Shown here: in pieces, positions 19,486 to 26,987 of the stretch | Layout: every line of letters begins with the position of its first letter | Numbering within the stretch: the stretch's first letter is position 1 | NCBI GenBank assembly: GCA_963823945.1 | Contig: CAWGNK010000002.1 | Location: 57,699-121,698, forward strand | Origin: Bog-793 sp963823945 | Lineage (GTDB): Bacteria; Actinomycetota; Acidimicrobiia; Acidimicrobiales; Bog-793 | Length of the DNA stretch: 64,000 bases | Direction of reading: 5' to 3' | Translations under genes and position numbers: made by a program | Notes under the pieces: generated by a model | Databases searched by the model: none | What the model saw: the letters and a program-made list of their open reading frames with translations, nothing else | Told to the model about the DNA's origin: nothing

Positions 19486-20108
19486 CGCGCACCACCAACG
19501 AGGTCGTCGAACTGCGAGCCGACGAGCACGATGGCATCGTGGCGAACCGCGCTCCAGAAGTCGCGTCCTTCCTTGGTCTTCGGCCCCGCCTTGCGACGCA
19601 GCTCCTCCAGGTTGTAGTCGAGCAGCTGGACGTGATTCCCAGCGACGGCTTGCGCCTGTTCGGCGAAGCCGGACAGCGCGGCCGCCCACTTTTCAGGGTC
19701 GGCCGTCGGCGGGCGAACAGCCAGTACGTCCAGGTCGCTGTCCGCGTCGGCTTTGCCTCGCGCAAACGATCCGAAGATCAGCAGCGTCGCAGGGGCTGGC
19801 TCGATCTTGGCGGCATAGGAGCGAAGCCGAGCGATCACCTCCGAATCGAGGTGGGCAAGGCGATCAATGAGTTCCCCGGCGGCGCTATTTCGCGCCAGAG
19901 ACACCAGGACTGTGCGGCCGATCTCTCGGCGTTCGACGACGCCGAGGGCCGAAAGCTCCGCGATGATCCCCGACGCACGAGTTCTGCCCACTCCTGCGAT
20001 GCTGGCCAAAGTGGAGACCGGTAATTCCGCTTCCACGCGACCGAGAGCTGCTAGCAGTCGACCCGTAGCACCGGGGATGATGGCTTCGACTGGCCGCACG
20101 TAGTCCAC
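19482..20108 (-). CDS. MNT-type nucleotidyltransferase with N-terminal winged helix
   Basis: 208-aa protein. Residues ~15-75 form a MarR-like winged helix (LPVSTLASIAGVGRTRASGIIAELSALGVVERREIGRTVLVSL); residues ~105-205 form a minimal nucleotidyltransferase with the exact GS-x10-DxD motif (GSFARGKADADSDLDV). This is the antitoxin-type partner in MNT-HEPN pairs. The fused winged helix suggests it may also repress its own operon. Start is GTG 20108, which lies six bases after a TATACT box, so the message is probably leaderless. Confidence 0.8.
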   Translation of the reverse strand: MDYVRPVEAIIPGATGRLLAALGRVEAELPVSTLASIAGVGRTRASGIIAELSALGVVERREIGRTVLVSLARNSAAGELIDRLAHLDSEVIARLRSYAAKIEPAPATLLIFGSFARGKADADSDLDVLAVRPPTADPEKWAAALSGFAEQAQAVAGNHVQLLDYNLEELRRKAGPKTKEGRDFWSAVRHDAIVLVGSQFDDLVGGAR

Positions 20109-20114
20109 ATGTGC

Positions 20115-20120
20115 AGTATA
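20115..20120 (-). promoter_or_regulatory. -10 box of the MNT-HEPN operon
   Basis: TATACT on the minus strand, ending six bases before the GTG start at 20108. This spacing predicts transcription starting at or next to the start codon (leaderless mRNA, common in actinobacteria). The -35 region is weak. Confidence 0.45.
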
Positions 20121-20310
20121 GCGAACATCAATGTCTCATTTACTGACGTGTCATTGCTCGCTGCCGCGAGCTCGGCGATCGGCGTTCCCTCTTTCAGGTG
20201 GCGCCCGATGAGGCAAGGCCCCTTGTCCACCCGAGTCCCCCCTTCGTCACTGTCTCCGATGTCTTGACACATCTGCGGCATCGTTGACGCTGATGACCTG
20301 AAATCGCGCA

Positions 20311-20325
20311 CCGTCGTCCGCTCCA
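20311..20325. repeat. 15-bp direct repeat of the tRNA-Gly 3' end (att-like site)
   Basis: CCGTCGTCCGCTCCA here is identical to the last 15 bases of tRNA-Gly plus its CCA (19012-19026). The two copies are in direct orientation, 1,299 bp apart, and enclose exactly the MNT-HEPN pair. That arrangement is what site-specific insertion at a tRNA 3' end leaves, though no integrase is present between the copies. The rest of 20121-20547 shows no gene. Confidence 0.6.
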
Positions 20326-20547
20326 GACAGAGTTCCAGTGAGGTGCCTTATTCAAAGGGCGCGTTTGCATGACGGCTCGGCAGGCCCCGTACTCTCCAAT
20401 GCGCCCGACCCAGCGCGAAGTGTCGTGCAGGTCGCGGAGCCGAAGTGTCGCCCGGCGCCGGGGCATGACATCCCGGCCCGCCATTACGATCGAGTGCTGT
20501 TCCAGACAGGACCGGATGCCGAGGCAACCGAAGGGACGGTAGCGACA

Positions 20548-21600
20548 ATGACGAGTCTCCGAAACAGATGGATCCCAGGAGTTGCGGCGCTCGGCTGTGC
20601 GGCCGCCCTCGCAGTTTCCACCCTCGCCGGCGGCGCGATGAGTCCGGCGAGCCGTCATCAGCCCGGCGCCGTGCACCGGGGACCGGCCAGCCAGCTGAGC
20701 GTCACCGCGAGGATCGATCTCGGCGCTTTCTCGGCAGTCGGCCTCGACGAGGCGGCGTTCGCCCAGGCCCCGAACGACACCGTCTACTTCTCGAGCGGCT
20801 CGGTGGTCAAGGCCGTCAAGGGCAACGCCGCGCCCGTCGTGGTCGAGCACGCGGCGGGCAAGGTATTGGCGCTCGCCGCGACGAACAGTGACCTCTACGT
20901 GGAGGTCGGAAGCACGATCACCGAGTACACCCTGCCGGGCATGGCGGTGCACAAGACCTGGTCCTGGCCGAACCCGGAAGCCATGCCGACGACGGCGGGG
21001 CTCTTCGCCGAACCAAAGGCACTCTGGGTATGGACGGACTGGGCGACCGACCAGAGTGGATTCGAGTACGCGTTGGCGATCGAGATCCCGGCTGGCGGCT
21101 ACCTCAAGTTCCTCGACGCCCGGGCGTTCCCGGGAGACATGGCTGCCAACTCAACCGGGCTCTACTACGAGACGCTGGTCGGGTCGAAGGACTACCTCGC
21201 GCACCTCGCGAACAACGGTACGCGCACGCTCTCGGCGCCGACAAAGGATTCCGACGCGCCCCTCGCGCTCAGTGGCGGAGACCTCGCCGTCTTCGCGATC
21301 AAGGGCGCCGGTGTGCCCTACGTCGACGAATTCAGCACGAGCACGTTGTCGAAGCTGCACTCGAGCCATCTCAGCAAGATGACCACCGCCGTGGTCGGCA
21401 CCACGGGCGGAGTCCTGGCGATCGAGTTCCCGTGCAGCGGCTGGGTGTGCCCGTCGTCGCGGGTCGTCCAGGTCAACCCGGCAACCGGGGCGGAGACCGG
21501 CGGCGTCGTGGTACCCGACGCCGAACACCTGCTCTTCGGGTCCCACCCCTCTGTCGTCGCCGACACCAGCGGGAAGGGCTACCTCGTTCGGCTGAGCTGA
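20548..21600 (+). CDS. Secreted protein of unknown function, probable beta-propeller
   Basis: 350 aa. The N-terminus (MTSLRNRWIPGVAALGCAAALAVSTLAGGAM) is a signal peptide or signal anchor. The remainder is rich in short beta-like repeats of the form 'VYFSSGSVVKAVKG', 'DLYVEVGSTITEYTLPG', 'GKGYLVRLS', which fits a six- or seven-bladed propeller; no named family recognised. A pair of cysteines (FPCSGWVCPSS) may form a disulfide. ATG 20548 is preferred to earlier in-frame starts because AAGGGA lies upstream and it begins the signal peptide. Confidence 0.6.
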   Translation: MTSLRNRWIPGVAALGCAAALAVSTLAGGAMSPASRHQPGAVHRGPASQLSVTARIDLGAFSAVGLDEAAFAQAPNDTVYFSSGSVVKAVKGNAAPVVVEHAAGKVLALAATNSDLYVEVGSTITEYTLPGMAVHKTWSWPNPEAMPTTAGLFAEPKALWVWTDWATDQSGFEYALAIEIPAGGYLKFLDARAFPGDMAANSTGLYYETLVGSKDYLAHLANNGTRTLSAPTKDSDAPLALSGGDLAVFAIKGAGVPYVDEFSTSTLSKLHSSHLSKMTTAVVGTTGGVLAIEFPCSGWVCPSSRVVQVNPATGAETGGVVVPDAEHLLFGSHPSVVADTSGKGYLVRLS

Positions 21601-21718
21601 CCGTCCCCCGCCCGAACTCGCCGGAGCCGCACGGCGGTTCCCGCGACTTCGGACTGCCGCCCCCGAGATGGCGACCCCGCGGCGCCGCGACCGGGCTCTC
21701 GTCGCGCGCCTGCGCCCC

Positions 21719-22345
21719 CTAGAGGCCCGCCAGCCGGCGCATCTCGTTCGCCGGGAGGTCCGCGACGTACAGCCGCTCGCCCGGCTGGTGCTTACGCCCC
21801 CCGACGGCCAAGGATCCCAGGTCGACGGCGTCGAAGCCGATCTCGTCGACGAGGCCCACGACCAGCCGCTTCGCCTCCTCGTCGTCACCCGAGATCGGGA
21901 TGGCGATTCGGCCGGGTGAACCTGAAGGCAGGGCGCCGTCCCGCAGGTGCTCCCAGTGGATGGCGTTGAAGGCCTTGACGATGAGCGCTCCCGGCAGGTG
22001 GGCGGCGAGCATCTCGCTCGAGGTGGTGCGGTCCTCGTCCAGCTCGGCGAACCGCCCGTCACGGTTCGGGTAGTAGTTGTTCGTGTCGATGACGACTTTG
22101 CCGGCGAGCCCGTCGACTGGAACCGTCCGGTACTTGCCGAAAGGTACCGAGACGACGACGAGCTCGCCGAAGCGCGCCGCCTCGGCTGCGGTCACCGCCT
22201 GCGCCCCGCCGCCGAGCTCACCGACGAGCGCGGCGAGGGTCTCGGGACCGCGGGAGTTACTGAGCGCAACCTCGTGGCCGACCCGCACGAAATGCCGCGC
22301 CAGTGTTGAACCGATGTTCCCCGCGCCGATCATCCCGATCCGCAT
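21719..22345 (-). CDS. NADPH-dependent F420 reductase-like protein
   Basis: 208-aa Rossmann-fold oxidoreductase of the F420H2:NADP family. The NADP-binding loop is IGMIGAGNIGSTLARHFVRVGHEV with NSRGPETL as the phosphate-recognition segment; VVVSVPFGKYRTVP, VIDTNNYYPNRDG and VKAFNAIHWEHL are typical. Such proteins pass hydride between NADPH and F420 or reduce small substrates; which applies is not visible. It is followed on the opposite strand by the DUF503 gene. Confidence 0.85.
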   Translation of the reverse strand: MRIGMIGAGNIGSTLARHFVRVGHEVALSNSRGPETLAALVGELGGGAQAVTAAEAARFGELVVVSVPFGKYRTVPVDGLAGKVVIDTNNYYPNRDGRFAELDEDRTTSSEMLAAHLPGALIVKAFNAIHWEHLRDGALPSGSPGRIAIPISGDDEEAKRLVVGLVDEIGFDAVDLGSLAVGGRKHQPGERLYVADLPANEMRRLAGL

Positions 22346-22481
22346 GGCGGTCCCTCCTCGCTCCGGTCCATCGCGTCGCTGTAATCACGGACCCGGTCAG
22401 GCTATTCCCGCATGCCCGGCTCGACAGCTGGCGGGGACCGGGCGGCTGGCCGTTGACGGCACGGCCGGACAAGCTGGCGCC

Positions 22482-22769
22482 GTGCAAGCCGCTGTGTTGA
22501 CCGTCGAGCTCGTCATCGAAACCAGCCGCTCGCTGAAGGACAAGCGCGCCGTCGTGCGACACCTGCTCGACACGGCGCGCCGGCGCTTCGGCGTGTCGGC
22601 CGCCGAGGTCGGCCACCACGACAAATGGCAACGCGCCGAACTCGGCTTCGTCGCCGTCGACGCGACGCACGTCACCGAGGTGCTCGACGCCGTCGAACGG
22701 TTCGTCTGGGCCCATCCTGAGGTCGCCGTTGCCGCGACGACGCGCCACTGGGTCGAATCCGAGCGCTGA
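22482..22769 (+). CDS. DUF503 (YlxP-like) protein
   Basis: 95-aa small conserved protein. LTVELVIETSRSLKDKRAVVRHLLDTARRRFGVSAAEVGHHDKWQRAELGFV matches DUF503, often found near ribosome-maturation genes (rbfA, nusA) in other bacteria but isolated here. GTG 22482 is chosen from the family N-terminus. Function unknown. Confidence 0.85.
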   Translation: MQAAVLTVELVIETSRSLKDKRAVVRHLLDTARRRFGVSAAEVGHHDKWQRAELGFVAVDATHVTEVLDAVERFVWAHPEVAVAATTRHWVESER

Positions 22770-22798
22770 AGCTGCGCCCAGTCGGCTCGACATCCGTA

Positions 22799-22827
22799 TT
22801 GACATGCTTGTGAGTAGTCACTAACCT
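22799..22827 (+). promoter_or_regulatory. Promoter with overlapping palindrome for the ABC exporter operon
   Basis: TTGACA (22799-22804) and TAACCT (22822-22827) are separated by exactly 17 bases, a strong sigma-70-type promoter. Between them lies GTGA-GTAG-TCAC (22810-22821), an inverted repeat placed where a repressor would block transcription. The start point would fall at or beside the ATG at 22835, so the longer gene start would be leaderless. Confidence 0.6.
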
Positions 22828-22834
22828 CAGAGCG

Positions 22835-23848
22835 ATGCATGCTGCTCCGCCCCTGGGGGGACTCCGCGCGGCCACCGGCACTGGGACCTCGATGCCGGGT
22901 ACTCCCGCCATCGAGGTCAAGGACCTCACCAAGTCCTACGACGACGTCGCCGCAGTGGACGGTCTCGATCTCGAGATCCAGGTCGGCGAGATCTTCGCCA
23001 TGCTCGGGCCGAACGGCGCCGGCAAGACCACGACCGTCGAGATCCTGGAGGGCTACCGCGACCGCGACGGCGGCGAGGTCAGGGTCCTCGGGTACGACCC
23101 CGGACCCGAACGCAGGCTCCTGAAGCCGCTGATCGGCATCGTGCTCCAGTCGACCGGCGTCGATCGCTACCTCACCGTGTCCGAGACGATCGAGATGTAC
23201 GCCAGCTACTACCCGCACCCCCGGCCGACCGGCGAGATCGTCGAGCTCGTCGGGCTGGAGAACAAGCGCGACGCGCGCGTCCTCAAGCTCTCGGGCGGTC
23301 AGCAGCGCCGTCTCGACGTCGCCATCGCCCTCGCGGGGGACCCCGACCTGCTCTTCCTCGACGAGCCGACGACCGGCTTCGACCCCTCGGCCCGCCGGGA
23401 GGCGTGGGAGGTCGTGAAGAACCTCGCCGAGCTCGGCAAGACCGTGCTGCTCACGACCCACTACATGGACGAGGCCCAGTACCTCGCCGACCGCGTCGCC
23501 GTGATGGCCGCCGGGCGGATCGTGGCGACGGGCGCCCCCGAGGAGCTGGGCGACCGTCAGATCGACGGCGTCCGGATCCGTTTCCGCGTGCCCCCCGGAA
23601 CCGTGCTCCCCGCCGACCTCGCGGGATCGGCGACGGCCGACGGGTTGGTCGAGCTCGTCCCCGACGACCTCAGCCGGACGATGTACCGCCTCACCGGCTG
23701 GTCGCTCGAGCACGGGATCGAACTCGAGCAGCTCGGGATCGTCCGCAAGTCGCTCGAGGACGTCTACCTCGAACTCACCGGGGGGGACCCGACGGATCCC
23801 GAGGAGGTGACCCCGGGCGGCGCGACGCCGTCACCGGGAAGGCGATGA
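22835..23848 (+). CDS. ABC exporter ATP-binding protein (DrrA/CcmA type)
   Basis: 337-aa ATPase subunit of a two-gene exporter. Walker A LGPNGAGKTTT, Q-loop IVLQSTGVD, signature LSGGQQRRLDVAIAL, Walker B LLFLDEPTTGFD and switch His TTHYMDEAQ are present; residues ~230-320 form the extra C-terminal domain of drug-resistance ATPases (ending in KSLEDVYLELTGGD). A second possible start (MPGTPAIEV) is at 22892. The stop overlaps the permease ATG (ATGA). Substrate unknown. Confidence 0.92.
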   Translation: MHAAPPLGGLRAATGTGTSMPGTPAIEVKDLTKSYDDVAAVDGLDLEIQVGEIFAMLGPNGAGKTTTVEILEGYRDRDGGEVRVLGYDPGPERRLLKPLIGIVLQSTGVDRYLTVSETIEMYASYYPHPRPTGEIVELVGLENKRDARVLKLSGGQQRRLDVAIALAGDPDLLFLDEPTTGFDPSARREAWEVVKNLAELGKTVLLTTHYMDEAQYLADRVAVMAAGRIVATGAPEELGDRQIDGVRIRFRVPPGTVLPADLAGSATADGLVELVPDDLSRTMYRLTGWSLEHGIELEQLGIVRKSLEDVYLELTGGDPTDPEEVTPGGATPSPGRR

Positions 23849-24612
23849 GGTCACTTCGGCGCCTCGCCTCCCAGGTCGGCTACGTGAACAAGGCCTTCTG
23901 GCGCAACCCCGCGGCGGCCTTCTTCACGTTCGCCTTCCCGCTCATGTTCCTCGTGATCTTCACGGCGCTGCTCGGCCACGGGATCGTGCACGAGGGCCTG
24001 CGCACGGTCCACACCTCGGACTACTACGTCGCGGCGATGGCCGCCTACGCCGTCATCGGCGCCTGCTACTCCAACATCGCCATGTCGGTGTCGGCACAGC
24101 GCGACCTCGGCATCCTGAAGCGGACGAACGGCACACCGCTGCCCTCGGCGGTCTACCTCGGCGCGCGCGTCCTCCACGCCGTGTTCGTCGCGCTGCTCCT
24201 CGTCGTCATCACCGCGGCGTTCGGCCGGTTCGCCTACCAGGCGGACCTTCCGACCGGGATGACACTTTTCCGGTTCGTCGTGGCGCTGCTGGTCGGTTCG
24301 GCGGCATTCTCCGCCCTCGCCTTCGCGATCACGCCTGCCATCCCGAACGCCGACGCCGCACCCGCGATCGTCAACGCCTCGATCATGCCGCTCCTGTTCC
24401 TCTCGGGGATCTTCATCCCGATCAGCAACACCACGCCGAACTGGATCATCTGGGTCGCCAGGATCTTCCCCGTGCGGCACTTCGCCGCCGGCATCCAAGC
24501 CGGTTTCGTCGGCACGGCGTTCAGCTGGACAGACGTCGCCGTCGTCGCGGCGTGGGGAATCGGCGGGTTGCTGATCGCCACCCGGTACTTCAGCTGGGAA
24601 CCGAGGCGCTGA
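23845..24612 (+). CDS. ABC-2 type permease
   Basis: 255-aa membrane protein of the ABC-2 family with six hydrophobic segments and the usual motifs (LSGIFIPISNTTPNWIIWVARIFPVRHF). Its ATG overlaps the ATPase stop, so both subunits are made together. DrrAB-like systems export lipids, drugs or cell-wall precursors; nothing here tells which. Confidence 0.9.
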   Translation: MRSLRRLASQVGYVNKAFWRNPAAAFFTFAFPLMFLVIFTALLGHGIVHEGLRTVHTSDYYVAAMAAYAVIGACYSNIAMSVSAQRDLGILKRTNGTPLPSAVYLGARVLHAVFVALLLVVITAAFGRFAYQADLPTGMTLFRFVVALLVGSAAFSALAFAITPAIPNADAAPAIVNASIMPLLFLSGIFIPISNTTPNWIIWVARIFPVRHFAAGIQAGFVGTAFSWTDVAVVAAWGIGGLLIATRYFSWEPRR

Positions 24613-24642
24613 CCCTCCCCCGGCAGTCGGGGCAGATGGCGG

Positions 24643-25944
24643 CTAGGCGAGCCGGGACAGCACGACGGCCGCGGTGACGACCCCGAAGGCGATGACCACC
24701 GCGACGCAGGCGTAGGTCGCCATCCGGCGCGCGCCCTTCATCCGCAGCCCGGGCGGGATCGCCCGGCGTTCCAGCACGACGAGGAAACCGAGGATGACCG
24801 GCAGCAGGCAGGCGTTCAGCACCTCGACGTGGATCGTCAGGTTGACGAGGTTCGGCACGATGTCGACGAGCACGACGCCGACGACGATGCCGACGACCGC
24901 AAGGCTGTAGAAGCCGGCGGCCCGCGCCGGCGAATCGTTCAGGCTGTGCCGCCAGCCGAGCACCTCGGAGATCCCCCAGGCCCCCGCCAGCGTCACGACG
25001 AGCGCGGCGACCACCGCCGCGCCGACCATCCCGAGACCGAACAGCACGACCGCCCTGTCGTGCCCGAGGAAGGGGGTGAGGGCCGAGGCGATGGCACCGA
25101 CGCTGTTGAGGGCGATGCCCCGGTGGGCGACGCCGAGGGTCGCGCCGGTCGCGACGACCACCGCCACCATCACGAGCTGCGTGATCACCGAACCGGCGGC
25201 GGTGTCGAAACGGGAGGAGCGCAACGCGGCCCGGAGGTCGAGCCCGCGCCGGTCCTTGGCGATGACGGCCTCCTGCTGGTAGAAGATCATCCACGGCATG
25301 ATCACGGCACCGACGTTGGCGGCGAGCAGGGTCGCGAAGCCGCTCGTCGCGTGGACCGGGTTGCCGAGGTCGTGGAGGATCGCCCCCAGGTGCGGGTGCG
25401 CGAACAGCGCCGCCGGCAGGAACAGCAGCTCGAGGGCGCCCACGGCGATGCCGACGTGCTCGACGCGCCGGTACCGGCCGAGCAGGACGAGCGCGATGAG
25501 GGCGACCGCCGCCGCGCCCGTGGAGACGAGACGCGGGATGCCGACGAGCGAGCCGACGCCGGCGACGCCCGCGAACTCCGTGACGAGGGCGCCCACGCAG
25601 GCGACGAAGAGCGTCCCCGCCGAGAGCAGCGCCCAGCGAGACCCGAACGTCTTGCGGATGAGGGCCCCGTGCCCCTCCCCCGTCACCAGCCCGAGGCGGG
25701 CCGTCATCTCCTGCACGAGGTAGAGGGCCGGAATGAGGAGGACTAGCGGGAGGATCAACGCGTAGCGGAACCTCGCACCCGACTGGGCGGCCGTGATCAC
25801 ACTTCCGGCGTCGGTGTCGGCGAGCATCACCATCACGCCGGGGCCGAGCATGACGAGCAAGGCCGCGCCGGCGAACGAGCGCCTCCTCGTATCCGCCGCG
25901 CTCAGCGGGATCGGTGCAGCATCGGCGCCGCCCACGACAGCCAC
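24643..25944 (-). CDS. NRAMP-family metal transporter with atypical metal-site motifs
   Basis: 433-aa membrane protein with about 11 hydrophobic segments. Family similarity is clear around TM1 and TM6, but the canonical TM1 DPGN is replaced (ADTDAGSVITAAQSG) and the TM6 MPH motif reads IMPWMIFYQQEAVIA. NRAMP relatives lacking the canonical residues include NRMT magnesium transporters, so manganese or iron should not be assumed. A DtxR/MntR-like palindrome lies 28-41 bp upstream of the start. Confidence 0.82.
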   Translation of the reverse strand: MAVVGGADAAPIPLSAADTRRRSFAGAALLVMLGPGVMVMLADTDAGSVITAAQSGARFRYALILPLVLLIPALYLVQEMTARLGLVTGEGHGALIRKTFGSRWALLSAGTLFVACVGALVTEFAGVAGVGSLVGIPRLVSTGAAAVALIALVLLGRYRRVEHVGIAVGALELLFLPAALFAHPHLGAILHDLGNPVHATSGFATLLAANVGAVIMPWMIFYQQEAVIAKDRRGLDLRAALRSSRFDTAAGSVITQLVMVAVVVATGATLGVAHRGIALNSVGAIASALTPFLGHDRAVVLFGLGMVGAAVVAALVVTLAGAWGISEVLGWRHSLNDSPARAAGFYSLAVVGIVVGVVLVDIVPNLVNLTIHVEVLNACLLPVILGFLVVLERRAIPPGLRMKGARRMATYACVAVVIAFGVVTAAVVLSRLA

Positions 25945-25971
25945 ATTCTCCAGTCCGCCTGAGATGGATTA

Positions 25972-25985
25972 TCAGGTCAACCTGA
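25972..25985. promoter_or_regulatory. DtxR/MntR-like palindromic operator
   Basis: TCAGGT-CA-ACCTGA is a perfect 6-2-6 palindrome, 28 bp ahead of the NRAMP-like start codon. Its AGGT..ACCT core resembles sites bound by DtxR-family metal repressors (known sites are of the form TTAGGT..ACCTAA). Metal-dependent repression is inferred from the match and position. Confidence 0.55.
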
Positions 25986-26085
25986 ATGTAGTCATCAAGA
26001 GGCCCTGATCACAGGGACGAAGGTCACGCCGGCAGCCGGCAGAACCCGGCGGCGATGGCGCCGACGGTTCCGCCAGCCCGGGCGC

Positions 26086-26844
26086 TCAGCGCTTCCGCAG
26101 GTACAGGCGCCACTGATCGTGGAAGGCGGTCGTCTCGCAACCGGCGGTGTCCTCGACCACGAACCACTCCCCGACGATCCGACGGATGTCCGCCTCGGCG
26201 AACACGGTCCGCACCGCGCTGGCGGACACCGCGTTCGGGGGGCTTCTGAAAAATGTCATGAAGGCGCCGCCGCCTGGGCGCAGCACGCGGGCGGTCTCGG
26301 ACGCGTAGCGCGCCGCGACGGCAAGACGCTCGAGATGGGTGTAGAGCGAAAGCGCCACGACGAAGTCGAAAGAACCGTCCGGATAGGGGAACGCGACCGC
26401 CTCGGGCTCCTGCGAGCCGTGCGGGTTGTACATCTCGTTGCGGACGTCGAACCAGTCGAAACGGACGTTACCCGTCGAGGCGAACGCCCTGTTCGCCCAG
26501 TCGACGCTCCGCCTCACGACCTCGAGGCCCGTGTACGAGGCGACGCCCAGCTCCACCATGCCGATCGCCTGCCGGCCGTTGCCGGCCCCGACGTCGAGCA
26601 CGCGGTCCCCGGCCCGCACGAGACCGCGCGTCGCGAAGTCGTCCGCCTCGCGACGGCTCGATTCGAGCGCGACCGACGGGATGACGACGTGACCCGCCCG
26701 CGCCCCGACCAGCACGGCGCGCCACCGTCGGACGGACTCGTCGTGGCGGTGCGCAAGAAGGTCCCACCGCACGAGTGCCTGCTTGGCGAGCCGGCGCGCC
26801 CTCGGGAACAGACGTTTCCGTTGCACAGCCGCCCACAACGCCAT
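26086..26844 (-). CDS. Class I SAM-dependent methyltransferase
   Basis: 252 aa with a Methyltransf_11/25-type domain: motif I RVLDVGAGNGRQAIGM, the acidic residue after strand 2 (YTGLEV), motif II FDFVVALSLYTHL and post-II ARVLRPGGGAFMTFF. Substrate unknown. An N-terminal basic, helical stretch of ~60 residues precedes the fold. It is divergent from the LCP-protein gene, with 143 bp between them. Confidence 0.85.
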   Translation of the reverse strand: MALWAAVQRKRLFPRARRLAKQALVRWDLLAHRHDESVRRWRAVLVGARAGHVVIPSVALESSRREADDFATRGLVRAGDRVLDVGAGNGRQAIGMVELGVASYTGLEVVRRSVDWANRAFASTGNVRFDWFDVRNEMYNPHGSQEPEAVAFPYPDGSFDFVVALSLYTHLERLAVAARYASETARVLRPGGGAFMTFFRSPPNAVSASAVRTVFAEADIRRIVGEWFVVEDTAGCETTAFHDQWRLYLRKR

Positions 26845-26987
26845 CGGGCCAGGATAGGCACCTGGGCCAGGGCCGCACGGGTCCTCGCGCGCCCCAGCCG
26901 GCCGCGCGGCGACCGGAGGGCACCGCGGGCCGTCGGCCCCGGGCCGCGCCGTTTATTCCGGCGCCACAGCCGGTACCCTGAGTCTTC

